Shown here: positions 35,375 to 44,196 of the stretch, in pieces | Layout: the number at the start of each line of letters is the position of its first letter | Position numbering within the stretch: the stretch's first letter is position 1 | Assembly: GCA_016873165.1 (NCBI GenBank) | Contig: VGXV01000008.1 | Coordinates: forward strand, 31,007 to 95,006 | Source: Planctomycetota bacterium | Lineage (GTDB): Bacteria; Planctomycetota; Brocadiia; Brocadiales; Brocadiaceae | Direction: 5' to 3' | Length of the DNA stretch: 64,000 nucleotides | Program-made: the position numbers and the translations under genes | The notes under the pieces: model-generated | Databases searched by the model: none | What the model was told of the DNA's origin: nothing | Seen by the model: only the letters and a program-made list of their open reading frames with translations

Positions 35375-37339
35375 ATGACAGAAGATAGCAATTCGCCATC
35401 GGAAAAAACGGTAGATATTTATGAACTGGAGATTGCTGCATACCAGCAAAGGTACGGAGAAACCTTTAATTTGATGTGGAGGCTGTTAGGCCGATGGTTT
35501 GATAAAGATTTTGAAGATTTAAAGCGGTTGAAAATGACAAAACCGTTAAACGATGAGGAGTATTATTTACGATGCAATACGCGTTTTGCCGGCATAATAA
35601 CGGTTTTTTTTGCTAATCCCAAATTACAGTTGGAGAGTGAATTATTTTATTCGCTCTATTTAAACAAAAATCAGTTTTCAATTATTTTTGAAGTGAGCGG
35701 TTTCAGGGGGACAGACCATCTCCTCGGTGCCATTGTTAACGTTACTGAAATACAAGGTTCGAAATTAAGTTTTTCCATTCAAAATGAACAGCAGTGGTTA
35801 AAGTTCTTTTTATTTTACACGATCTATTCGGAAATCGAGATCGACTATATTGCTTTTTTTAAAGTGAAATCTCCGGTGGCGTTGCTGGGATACCTGAGTA
35901 TGATGGATGAGGTATGTGTTTTAAATAAACAGGCAAATGAAAGAAGAAATAAATTATTGGAAATCGGGCCATCGGTAGTAAAAGGCGCTGATCTGGAAAC
36001 TATTTTTCAGAAGGAAGGCTTAGTGAAACGTATCTTTGTCCTGTTGGCCCGTCTCTGGATGCGATGTTCTTACTATGATCATGAGAATAAACATGAAATA
36101 AAAAAATATCTGAATAGTATGCTGCAGGAATGGATGCGGAAAAAAGGAGTAACAGAACCTGCGTTTTCAGTCCAGTATGTAAAAAAAGAACGTCCTGTGA
36201 TACTGCTTCCCATAGAGCGTTTCTTGTCGTCACACGCAATGTATCGATGCTATGCGCCTTCTATTAAGCAACTTCGTGAAAAATTTTTCCTGGTTCTGAT
36301 GACATTTCCCAATGAGATAGATGATGTCAATAGAAAGCTTTTTGATCAGGTGATAGAGTTGGATTCCGATAATCCTTCCGATGTAAGAAAGCTTGTGGGA
36401 AAGGTGGTTAAAATAAAACCGGATATGATTTATTATCCCAGCCTGGGCATGTCATTGTGGGCGCTGTTTTTGGCAAATTTGCGGCTTTCCCCTATACAAT
36501 TTATGACCGGGGGGCATCCTGCGACGAGTCATTCCTCATTTATTGATTATTTTTTACTTCCTGATATTGTTTTTTCACGCGAGGTTGATTGTTTTAGTGA
36601 AAAGGTCGTATTGATGAATACCGCAGATGCTCTTCAAATGATACCACCGGAAAATGACAAACAAAACGTACCTCCGCAAATAAATAAAAATCCTTCTCCC
36701 GTTCGTCTTATCATCACAAGCACATCTATGAAACTAAATGTCGGTTTTGTGGAGACCTGTAAACAAATAGTGTCACGGAGCCAGAAACCGGTAGAAGTTA
36801 TTTTTTTCCTCGGAACAAAAGGGATAGAGTTTTATCAGGAAAAACAACGAATTCTGAAATGGCTGCCAAGGGCGTTTATTTATCCTTTTACGGAATATAA
36901 TAAATATATAATCTTGTTAAACACGTGCGATATCCATCTCAGCCCTTTCCCTTTCGGAGGAACAAACAGTAATGTTGACTCTATGAAGCAGGGCATTCCG
37001 ATGGTTTCCCTGGAAGGGCATGAGCCAAGTTCCCGAACCGATTCCCTATTTGTCAAAATGAGCCATTTGCCGGACTGGTTGCTTACTCATAGTAAGGAAG
37101 AATATATTCAGGCGGCATTGCGTTTAATCCACAATGATGAAGAGCGTGTTGCCATTAGTGAAGAGTTATTGAAACAGGATTTTGAGAAACTTTTCAGGGA
37201 CCACGAATATCTGTATCATGAAAAAGTCTTTTTAAAAACGGTAGAGTGGTTATATCTCTATCACAGTGAAATTCAAAAAGATGGGAGAAAGGTGTGGACG
37301 GTTGAAGCACAGGAAGGGTTAAGAAGCAGCATGGAATAA
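35375..37339 (+). CDS. HMW1C-like cytoplasmic glycosyltransferase (GT41-type)
   Basis: The 654-residue protein has an N-terminal helical part of about 270 residues. The C-terminal region resembles HMW1C, the soluble N-glycosyltransferase that glucosylates adhesins at Asn-X-Ser/Thr. Points of similarity are SSHAMYRCYAPSIKQLREKF, the IKPDMIYYPSLGMS segment, HPATSHSS, and at the end PFPFGGTNSNVDSMKQGIP, LPDWLL and EEYIQAALRLI. No signal peptide is visible, so it should be cytoplasmic. It begins 72 bases after the DegT gene, in the same direction. The call is based on these motifs; whether acceptors are proteins at Asn or another residue is unknown. Confidence 0.72.
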   Translation: MTEDSNSPSEKTVDIYELEIAAYQQRYGETFNLMWRLLGRWFDKDFEDLKRLKMTKPLNDEEYYLRCNTRFAGIITVFFANPKLQLESELFYSLYLNKNQFSIIFEVSGFRGTDHLLGAIVNVTEIQGSKLSFSIQNEQQWLKFFLFYTIYSEIEIDYIAFFKVKSPVALLGYLSMMDEVCVLNKQANERRNKLLEIGPSVVKGADLETIFQKEGLVKRIFVLLARLWMRCSYYDHENKHEIKKYLNSMLQEWMRKKGVTEPAFSVQYVKKERPVILLPIERFLSSHAMYRCYAPSIKQLREKFFLVLMTFPNEIDDVNRKLFDQVIELDSDNPSDVRKLVGKVVKIKPDMIYYPSLGMSLWALFLANLRLSPIQFMTGGHPATSHSSFIDYFLLPDIVFSREVDCFSEKVVLMNTADALQMIPPENDKQNVPPQINKNPSPVRLIITSTSMKLNVGFVETCKQIVSRSQKPVEVIFFLGTKGIEFYQEKQRILKWLPRAFIYPFTEYNKYIILLNTCDIHLSPFPFGGTNSNVDSMKQGIPMVSLEGHEPSSRTDSLFVKMSHLPDWLLTHSKEEYIQAALRLIHNDEERVAISEELLKQDFEKLFRDHEYLYHEKVFLKTVEWLYLYHSEIQKDGRKVWTVEAQEGLRSSME

Positions 37340-37357
37340 CGGTAACATGTATAAAGG

Positions 37358-37711
37358 GGAGCATTCCCGATTTTTTGTGAAAAATCGACTACCGTATATC
37401 ATGCCGGATATGAAAACATCTTCAATTTACAGGAAAACGCAGCCCTTCGACGGAGTTTATCCTGAGCGGTAAAAGATGCCTCGACTCCGCTCTGCATGAC
37501 ATAAGCGAAGGGCTCAGGGTGACCGTGAATGTTATCTATAAAAAAGCATGTCATGCTGAGCGGAGCCTTGTAGGGTGGATTAAGCGGAGCGAATCCACCA
37601 TTTATGCGATAATTGCTGGTGGATACGGCGCAAAAACCAGCGCCTTTATCCACCCTACCCACACCGATCCCATAAACGGTTGCAAAAAATCGGGAATGCT
37701 CCCTGTATAAA
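37358..37711. repeat. Composite repeat element with inverted ends, copy B
   Basis: GAGCATTCCCGATTTTTTG near 37369 is mirrored by CAAAAAATCGGGAATGCTCC near 37683-37702, with ATAAAG and TTTATAC-like flanks. Between lie CTTCGACGGAGTTTATCC, GACTCCGCTCTGCATGACAT, TCATGCTGAGCGGAGCC and the same 140-base palindromic core as copies A and C (37566-37704). It appears to be an element carrying another repeat inside. Confidence 0.75.
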
Positions 37712-37787
37712 GTGATATTATAAAATGCAGGGAAAGCCGAAAGCCTTGTTTCGCCTTCTCTAATCAAATATGAACTATGAGACTAAA

Positions 37788-39113
37788 ATGAGATACATTG
37801 TACGAATATGTTTATTATTCAGTCTGTTTATAATGGCGTATATTTGTTGCGGCAATTTATATGCAAAGGACGGCAGACCGAATATATTGCTTTTTACCAT
37901 TGATGCCTGCCGTCCTGATCATTTTGGCTGCTATGGATACTCCCGGAAACTTACTCCAAATATTGATCGCCTTGCAGGAGAGGGGGCATTGTTTACGAAT
38001 GCATTTAGTCAGTCTGCATGGACAACACCGGGAATGATTTCGATATTTACCTCATTGCATCCGTTTGCCCATAAGGTAGAATCCCGCGGAGATTCGCTGG
38101 ATTCGCAAATTCCAACCTTGCCGGAAGTTTTAAAAGAGAATGGATATGCCGTGCCTGTATTGCCGAGATTTGTGGACATTCCCAATTACTGGAATCTTGG
38201 TTTTGATGTGCTGGAAAAAGGAAAATTCCAGGGAAAAGAAGGAGAGGATTTGCTGGAACTATTACATGCGTACAAAGAAAAGCGCCCCTTTTTTATATGG
38301 TATCATTATCATGAACTGCATTTGCCTTACGATTCTCCCGATTTGCAGAGCAGGGGAATTGCTGAAGGTGAAGGAAAGAAACCTGTTATTGAATCCGAAG
38401 GGATTTCATTGATAAAAACGAAGCCGGTTATTAAACATGATTCTGTTGTTTTTACCGGTGAAGATAAAAGCCGTGCGGTTGCATTGTATGATGGCCAGTT
38501 AGTTTCACTGGATGAATATGTAGGGAAATTGATAAAAAAACTAAAAGAATGGGAATTATACGAAAATACAATAATCATTATTACTTCCGATCATGGAGAA
38601 GAGTTGTTTGAGCATGGTTTTGTTGGCCATGCATCGACTTCATTAAATGCGAAGTTGTATGACGAAATGATACGAATACCGCTTATTATTGTATGGCCGA
38701 AGAAAATAAGTCACAAGAGAATTGACGCATACGCACAACAGATAGATATAATGCCAACTATTCTTGATATTTTGGATATTCCAACAAATACTCAACCGGA
38801 GGGGCGTTCTTTATTGCCTTTAATAGAGGATGATCAAAGTGACTGGTCAGCGACAATATATTGTGAAACGATAATGGGGGGATATCAGAGCACTGAGGAA
38901 TTGCGGAATATCAGATTGCGTTGTATAAGGACAGAGGAATGGAAATTGATCGCTAAAAATTCCAATGAATTTGATAGGTATGAATTGTATAACCTGATAA
39001 ATGATCCCGGAGAAAAGGAAAACGTTATTGGGAAATATCCTGATATTGCGATTGGTTTAAAGGAAAAACTGTTTGCAAGAATCGGATATGGTAAATTTTC
39101 GGAAAAAGAATGA
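37788..39113 (+). CDS. Exported sulfatase/alkaline phosphatase-superfamily hydrolase
   Basis: A signal peptide (YIVRICLLFSLFIMAYICC) precedes a sulfatase fold. NILLFTIDACRPDHFGCYG supplies the first metal ligand, PNIDRLAGEGALFTNAF and TSLHPFAHKV follow, and SDHGEELFEHG gives further ligands. Where sulfatases have CxPxR, which makes formylglycine, this protein has WTTPGM, so threonine takes the nucleophile place. It may therefore be a phosphodiesterase or phosphotransferase rather than a true sulfatase. The ATG at 37788 is preferred over one at 37770 because it gives a cleaner signal peptide. It closes the glycan gene group and may trim or modify surface polymers. Confidence 0.8.
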   Translation: MRYIVRICLLFSLFIMAYICCGNLYAKDGRPNILLFTIDACRPDHFGCYGYSRKLTPNIDRLAGEGALFTNAFSQSAWTTPGMISIFTSLHPFAHKVESRGDSLDSQIPTLPEVLKENGYAVPVLPRFVDIPNYWNLGFDVLEKGKFQGKEGEDLLELLHAYKEKRPFFIWYHYHELHLPYDSPDLQSRGIAEGEGKKPVIESEGISLIKTKPVIKHDSVVFTGEDKSRAVALYDGQLVSLDEYVGKLIKKLKEWELYENTIIIITSDHGEELFEHGFVGHASTSLNAKLYDEMIRIPLIIVWPKKISHKRIDAYAQQIDIMPTILDILDIPTNTQPEGRSLLPLIEDDQSDWSATIYCETIMGGYQSTEELRNIRLRCIRTEEWKLIAKNSNEFDRYELYNLINDPGEKENVIGKYPDIAIGLKEKLFARIGYGKFSEKE

Positions 39114-39127
39114 AAATATACTACTCT

Positions 39128-39319
39128 ATCAGGCAAATCGTAACAATTTAGTTTTTCGAAAAAATCCGCCTATAAGGGATATGATTTGTAGTGGCAAGGC
39201 GTGCCTTGCCTCGTAAAATATCCGCAATGGCAAGACAAGCTTGCCACTACAAGAAAAAAATTTTCTTCCGTATATAAATGTTCTTTTCAAAAAACTAAAT
39301 TGTTACGGCAAATCTGATT
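39128..39319. repeat. Miniature inverted-repeat element
   Basis: Outer arms CGTAACAATTTAGTTTTTCG (39139-39158) and, reversed, AAAAACTAAATTGTTACGG (39289-39307) pair almost fully, and the similarity extends to about 35 bases each side. Inside is a second palindrome, GTAGTGGCAAGGCGTGCC and GGCAAGACAAGCTTGCCACT. It has no coding capacity and lies between the sulfatase-like gene and flgI, whose ends converge. Confidence 0.78.
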
Positions 39320-39352
39320 TAATATCTTTGCCAATAAATAAACCCATGCTGG

Positions 39353-40501
39353 CTACATAACGACAAGTTCCGCGTGCAATGCCCCTGCTTTTTTAATAGC
39401 CTGAAATATCGAGATAAGATCTCTGGGGGTTACGCCCAATACGTTAAGAGCCCGTGCAACATCAGAAATAGAAACACCTTCCTGCAATACGGTTAATCGT
39501 GCTTTTTCTTCTCCTACCTGTATATCAGTGCGCGCCATATCCCTTGTTTCTCCTGATGCCAGCATGTTCGGCTGGGAAACCTCCTTTTCTTCTTTTATCG
39601 TTATGCTTAAATTTCCATGGGCAACGGCTACCGTGGACAGTCTGACATTTTCATCTGCAACGATGGTTCCGGTACGTTCATTAATGATTACCTTTGCAAT
39701 ACTGTCGGTTTTGAGATAAAGTTCTTCAAGATTCGAGATAAATTTTACGATAGATTCCTCTGCCTGAAATTCTTTCGGGGGCTTTATATTAACAACAGCG
39801 GCATCGACCGCAACCGAGGAATGCGGATATAAATTATTGATTAAATCTGCCATGCGGGTGGCGGTGGTAAAATCAGGGTCTCTCAGCACAATGCTCAATG
39901 ATTGCCCGTTGATAAAAGAGGTGTAAATTTCCTTTTCAACGATTGCTCCGTTTGAAATGTGAGCAGTCGTGACGATATTTTTTCGTGAAGACTGAGCATC
40001 TCCTTCAATGCTGTACCCGCCAACGGTTAGCGCTCCCTGAGCGACTGCATATACTTCATTGTCGGCGCCCTGTAATGCAGTCTGCAGCAGCACGCCTCCT
40101 TCCAAACTTTTGCAATCACCGATGGAAGAAAGTGTTACGTCTAACTTATCTCCCGGCCTTGCAAATGCGGGAATATTCGCGGTAACCATGACCACTGCAA
40201 CATTTTTCGAGAAAAAATCCTCCTGTTTCATCAATACCCCCAGCTTTTCAAAAACGTTCACTGCCAGTTGGCTGGTAAGTTTGAAAATCTGGCTGTTATC
40301 GCCCGTTCCCTGAAGCCCAATGACAATGCCATATCCATAGAGCTGGTTTTCGCGGACGCCTTTTACATACGCAATATCTTTAATCCGTACGGCGGCATGC
40401 GCCTGACGTGAAAATGGTGGTATCAGTATTGTGCTTGCAATGATAAACGATAGTATGGCACAGTGCAGAATAAATTTTATTGTAAATTGTTTTCTTCTCA
40501 T
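39353..40501 (-). CDS. flgI: Flagellar P-ring protein FlgI
   Basis: FlgI forms the periplasmic ring around the rod. After a signal peptide (residues ~1-40, ending near HAA), the mature start VRIKDIAYVKGVRENQLYGYGIVIGL is strongly conserved. The marks LQGTGDNSQIF, FARPGDKLDVTLSSIGD and the C-terminal GVTPRDLISIFQAIKKAGALHAELVVM are also present. The second ATG (40501) is chosen because GGTG lies just before it; an ATG three codons upstream is possible. It is the last gene of the flgF-flgG-flgA-flgH-flgI series. Confidence 0.95.
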   Translation of the reverse strand: MRRKQFTIKFILHCAILSFIIASTILIPPFSRQAHAAVRIKDIAYVKGVRENQLYGYGIVIGLQGTGDNSQIFKLTSQLAVNVFEKLGVLMKQEDFFSKNVAVVMVTANIPAFARPGDKLDVTLSSIGDCKSLEGGVLLQTALQGADNEVYAVAQGALTVGGYSIEGDAQSSRKNIVTTAHISNGAIVEKEIYTSFINGQSLSIVLRDPDFTTATRMADLINNLYPHSSVAVDAAVVNIKPPKEFQAEESIVKFISNLEELYLKTDSIAKVIINERTGTIVADENVRLSTVAVAHGNLSITIKEEKEVSQPNMLASGETRDMARTDIQVGEEKARLTVLQEGVSISDVARALNVLGVTPRDLISIFQAIKKAGALHAELVVM

Positions 40502-40617
40502 AGCATTCACCGTAAGTTGTTAATGGATAATGTCTTTTTTTATAGAGTACGAATTGTGATTTAAGAAATACGATTTAAAATCCCAAATCCCAAATCATAT
40601 TTTGTAACAGGTTCAGG

Positions 40618-41238
40618 TTAAAGTGGCGATAAAAATTCCTTTAAGCGGTAGAACCATCCGCGTTTAGCAGCATTCGTCAGGAAACCTTTGCCTTCAAGAT
40701 TTATGCTGGCATTTGCAATCGAGCTTGATTGAATTATATTGTCTACGCTCACATCGATTGGCCGGATGATTCCGGATACCTTTATTGTATATTTTTCCTT
40801 GTTAACATCTATTTCTCTGTTTCCTTCGATAATAAGATTTCCATTTGATAATATTTCCGTTACCACTGCCGTTATTTCCAGTTGGAGGCTGCGGCTGCTG
40901 TCATAATTGCCCTCGCCACTGAAAGAGTGCTGCGTTTGTGATGATACGTTGGGCAGATAGTCTTGCAGCGCTCCTAGTTTTCTCGAAAAATCTGAAGCGT
41001 CTATATTAATATCATGGCTTGTGCTTTGATCTGCGCTGGAATCTTCCGTTCCGGTAATTGCCGTTGATTCGTTTATCATAACCGTCACAATGTCTCCGAT
41101 ACGCAATGCCCTGTTGTCGTTGTAAAGGTTTGTGTTCAACGTAATTCGTTTTTGCCAGAGTGATTCTCCCATTGCATTTGTAGCAAAAGCAATAAACATT
41201 AAACATATGATACTATATGGAATAGTTTTCTTTTTCAT
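40618..41238 (-). CDS. flgH: Flagellar L-ring protein FlgH
   Basis: FlgH forms the outer-membrane ring, implying an outer membrane. NNRALRIGDIVTVMINESTAITG-type sequence (DNRALRIGDIVTVMINES), YLPNVSSQTQHSFSGEGN, ITAVVTEILSNGNLIIEG and IRPIDVSVDNIIQSS are family marks. The N-terminus (MKKKTIPYSIICLMFIAFAT) looks like an ordinary signal peptide. There is no lipobox cysteine at its end, although most FlgH proteins are lipoproteins. The ATG at 41238 has GGGGA six bases upstream. flgI follows after 107 bases, and a 341-base repeat-filled gap separates it from flgA. Confidence 0.93.
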   Translation of the reverse strand: MKKKTIPYSIICLMFIAFATNAMGESLWQKRITLNTNLYNDNRALRIGDIVTVMINESTAITGTEDSSADQSTSHDINIDASDFSRKLGALQDYLPNVSSQTQHSFSGEGNYDSSRSLQLEITAVVTEILSNGNLIIEGNREIDVNKEKYTIKVSGIIRPIDVSVDNIIQSSSIANASINLEGKGFLTNAAKRGWFYRLKEFLSPL

Positions 41239-41293
41239 AATAATCCCCACAAGAGTTGCCTTAAGTTAATGTTTACAAGGAATTTCAATCTTT

Positions 41294-41382
41294 GTAAGGG
41301 TGGGCATTGCTCACCGTCTCACATTGCTTGCAGAGACGCATTGCTATGCGTCTCTACGTTTGGTGGGCATTGCCCACCCTAC
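41294..41382. repeat. Nested palindromic repeat (GGGTGGGCATTGC type)
   Basis: GTAAGGGTGGGCATTGCTCA and GGTGGGCATTGCCCACCCT form the outer palindrome. AGAGACGCATTGCTATGCGT plus CTCT forms an inner hairpin. The left flank AATTTCAATCTTTGTA recurs at 50047-50062. It lies inside the flgA-flgH spacer. Confidence 0.72.
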
Positions 41383-41446
41383 TTTGTTAAAAGTCGCCGA
41401 AGGACTAATTAAATGTATAGGAATTTCAAATTTTTTCATTATGCCC

Positions 41447-41522
41447 TTAACCCACCCCTAACCCCTCTCAAGAGGGGAATTGTAGAAGTCCCCTCTTGAG
41501 AGGGGATTTAGGGGTGGGTTAA
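41447..41522. repeat. Long near-perfect hairpin repeat
   Basis: TTAACCCACCCCTAACCCCT followed by CTCAAGAGGGGA pairs with TCCCCTCTTGAGAGGGG and ATTTAGGGGTGGGTTAA, giving about 32-base arms around a ten-base loop. It lies in the flgA-flgH spacer and could slow or end transcription between them. Confidence 0.75.
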
Positions 41523-41591
41523 AAGTTGTTGGGTTTTTGTCTTTTAAAACCCAACCTAATTAAAAATGTAGTAATATATTTGCTTATTTTG

Positions 41592-42572
41592 CTAAAGGAC
41601 CACTTTTACGGTATTATCTTCTTTCACTTCGCCGTATAATTCTCTTTTTGTGTCAATATTCATTATTTTGATCACCCTTCCCCTGTAACCGTCTTCTTTT
41701 GCAATTCCTTTTGAGAGCACGCTAAGATTGCCTATTTTTACGAGGATTTTAACGAGATCGCCCTTTTTTATCACGGCAGGGTCATCTACCATATTTTGAG
41801 CAATGGGTTTATCGGGAAGAATTGTATATAAAACCCGTTTTCCCAAAAGAGGTTCTATACTGTCATATGTAGTAACGCCAGGCAGTCTTGTCGTTTCAAT
41901 ACGTTTTATAGCAATGTCTTCAGCGGTTAAGATATCGTTTCTGTTGATTCTTTTATTGGCAACAACAACGTCTTCAAAATGTCGTATATCAAAATACATC
42001 GGTATTTTCTGATATTGCTTGTCATCAATGTATATTCGTACGACCATTTGAACTCTGCCTCTGTTTTTACTTGCGTTTACCTGTGAGACCTCCATACGGA
42101 TATTTCCACTGCCAGAGGGCAGCATTACATCATTTGGGGGCCTTTCGGCTTCAACAACGATTTCTTCGTTTCCTTCAGAAAAAGAAAGACTCGAATTAAT
42201 ATAGTCCTTTGCGGTTTGCAGAATTTCGTCACCGGTAATGGTAATGGATTCCACAGATATCATTGAAAAATCATTTTTGCTATATGCCACTTGATTGGGA
42301 TCTATTCCTGCATCCAGCAAGCGGGAAGCAATAATATTCTTATCTATTTTTCTGACGTTGCCCGGCCATGGGGTGTCTCCTAACAATACGTTATTCAGTT
42401 TCTTCAAAAGATCCGGGTCGGTGCATGATATATGTGCAATATCGACAAGGGTTACTTTCTTTTCAGGCAACGTTACGGATTCTTTCAGTTCAATCGTAAT
42501 CTGTTGTCCAATGGTTATGGAAACTATGGTAAACATTAAAAAAGGAATTATTGGCAAATATTTTATTTTCAT
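41592..42572 (-). CDS. flgA: Flagellar P-ring assembly chaperone FlgA
   Basis: FlgA helps FlgI assemble in the periplasm. The 326 residues start with a signal peptide (YLPIIPFLMFTIVSITIG). The C-terminal SAF domain has VVVANKRINRNDILTAEDIAIKRIE-type sequence (VVANKRINRNDILTAED), LLGKRVLYTILPDKPI and VKKGDLVKILVKIGNL-like segments near the end. AGGA lies eight bases before the ATG. It is 86 bases behind flgG. The protein is longer than enteric FlgA by an extra N-terminal ~90 residues. Confidence 0.9.
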   Translation of the reverse strand: MKIKYLPIIPFLMFTIVSITIGQQITIELKESVTLPEKKVTLVDIAHISCTDPDLLKKLNNVLLGDTPWPGNVRKIDKNIIASRLLDAGIDPNQVAYSKNDFSMISVESITITGDEILQTAKDYINSSLSFSEGNEEIVVEAERPPNDVMLPSGSGNIRMEVSQVNASKNRGRVQMVVRIYIDDKQYQKIPMYFDIRHFEDVVVANKRINRNDILTAEDIAIKRIETTRLPGVTTYDSIEPLLGKRVLYTILPDKPIAQNMVDDPAVIKKGDLVKILVKIGNLSVLSKGIAKEDGYRGRVIKIMNIDTKRELYGEVKEDNTVKVVL

Positions 42573-42658
42573 AACAGAATCCTTTTCTTTTTCCCCCTGA
42601 ATATTTTTAAAATAGCAACATAAAAAATCAGTTTAAACGGTTTAAACTGTCTTATTAT

Positions 42659-43447
42659 TTATCTTGCCATACTATTAATCGTAGAGAGCATTTCATCGCT
42701 TGCGGATATTGCCCGTGAATTAATTTCGTATGCGCGCTGGGCAGTAATCAGATTTACGAGTTCCGTAACCGTTTCAACATTGGAATTTTCAAGAAATCCC
42801 TGATAAATTTCTCCGCTTCCCTGTTCTCCCGGCACAGTTACTGAAGGAGCGCCTGAAGCGATAGTTTCAAGATATAAATTTTTTCCAAGGCTATCAAGGC
42901 CGGAAGTGTTAGGAAACATTGCCAGCATAATCTGTCCCACATTCTGAAGGGTGCCGCTTGCATCGGAACCCTTTACGTATACCGTTCCATCGGTTCCAAT
43001 GGAGATTTCTGTCGCATCAGTAACCGTGATAGAGGGGGATAATGGCAATCCGTCGGCTGTTACAATTTCCCCCTTGCTGTTTAATTCAAATGAACCGTCT
43101 CGTGTATATGCAATGGTTCCGTCAGCCTGCTGGATTTGGAAAAAACCTTTTCCCTGTATAGCGAGATCCAATTCTCTTTCGGTATTTACATGGTTGCCCT
43201 GGGAGAATACCTTGGAAATGGAAATTGTCCTCACCCCGCCTCCCAGTTGTATACCTGAGGGGATTTCAAAACCCTGGGATGATTCAGAACCCGCAATGTA
43301 ACGTTTGCTGTAAAGGAGGTCCTGAAAGTTGATCTGGCTTCTCTTAAATCCCGTGGTATTAATATTTGATAAGTTGTTTGAAACATTATCCAGGTAGAGC
43401 TGTTGTGCTTTCATACCTGTTGCTGCTGTGTAAAGAGCTCTTAACAT
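42659..43447 (-). CDS. flgG: Flagellar distal rod protein FlgG
   Basis: FlgG builds the distal rod. The 262 residues carry the N-terminal axial motif MLRALYTAATGMKAQQ, NLSNINTTGFK, and QLGGGVRTISI. The C-terminal motif NVETVTELVNLITAQRAYEINSRAI is split across the usual D0 helix. GAGGAG precedes the ATG. flgF lies 20 bases upstream in the same operon. Length is standard. Confidence 0.95.
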   Translation of the reverse strand: MLRALYTAATGMKAQQLYLDNVSNNLSNINTTGFKRSQINFQDLLYSKRYIAGSESSQGFEIPSGIQLGGGVRTISISKVFSQGNHVNTERELDLAIQGKGFFQIQQADGTIAYTRDGSFELNSKGEIVTADGLPLSPSITVTDATEISIGTDGTVYVKGSDASGTLQNVGQIMLAMFPNTSGLDSLGKNLYLETIASGAPSVTVPGEQGSGEIYQGFLENSNVETVTELVNLITAQRAYEINSRAISASDEMLSTINSMAR

Positions 43448-43467
43448 TTTATGGTCTCCTCTATATT

Positions 43468-44196
43468 TTACGAAACAAGTCCGATGAGCTTTTTCAAAGA
43501 TTCATTTATGGAATCTGTTGATTGATTGCCAGATTGAAAATTTCTCATATTGGCGATCATGTTTACCATTTCGTCAATAACATTTACATTCGATCTTTCC
43601 AGATACCCTTGTCCAATTTCAAAACTTCCCGGTTCATTTGATGGTTTTACATTGTCTGATGTTACATAAGCGCTCCCGCCAATTGATTTAAGGGCGTCAG
43701 GGTTTTCGAAATTAGTTACATTGATTTTGCCTACACTTTTGCCGTCAATTGAAATGGAACCATCTGTTTGAAAGGTGAATGTTTTGGTGTTTAACGGTAT
43801 TTGAATAGGGCCTCCATTGCTCATCAGCGGCCAACCTTCAGGGGTTACTACTGTTCTATCCCGGGAAAGCATGAATTGTCCGCTTCTGGTATATGCAATC
43901 CCTGCCTTTGTCTGAACTTCAAAAAATCCATCGCCTTTTATTGCAAGATCAAGATCATTGCCGGTGTACTGCATCTCTCCCTGGGCAAAATCAGTTGCCA
44001 CCTTTCCCAGAGTGCTGCCTGTTCCTTCAGCGCTTTCTTCCTTTTGGGTTTTTGATCCCGCAACGAAAGACTCAAATACGGCAATATTTTTTTTATATCC
44101 TACGGTATTTGCATTTGCTAAATTCCTGGCAATAACTGCCTGGTATTCTCCCTGCCCCATCATATTCGTTGCGCCGGAATATAAACCGCTAATCAT
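43468..44196 (-). CDS. flgF: Flagellar proximal rod protein FlgF
   Basis: This rod protein is homologous to FlgG. The N-terminus MISGLYSGATNMMGQGEYQ and NLANANTVGYKK, the central KGDGFFEVQTKAGIAYTRSG and the C-terminal SNVNVIDEMVNMIANMRNF are present in 242 residues. TGGAGGA precedes the ATG. It is the first gene of the flgF-flgI group. No sigma-54 or clear sigma-28 site was found in front of it; the 760-base spacer to flgE holds a composite repeat, so it may depend on its own weak promoter. Confidence 0.92.
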   Translation of the reverse strand: MISGLYSGATNMMGQGEYQAVIARNLANANTVGYKKNIAVFESFVAGSKTQKEESAEGTGSTLGKVATDFAQGEMQYTGNDLDLAIKGDGFFEVQTKAGIAYTRSGQFMLSRDRTVVTPEGWPLMSNGGPIQIPLNTKTFTFQTDGSISIDGKSVGKINVTNFENPDALKSIGGSAYVTSDNVKPSNEPGSFEIGQGYLERSNVNVIDEMVNMIANMRNFQSGNQSTDSINESLKKLIGLVS

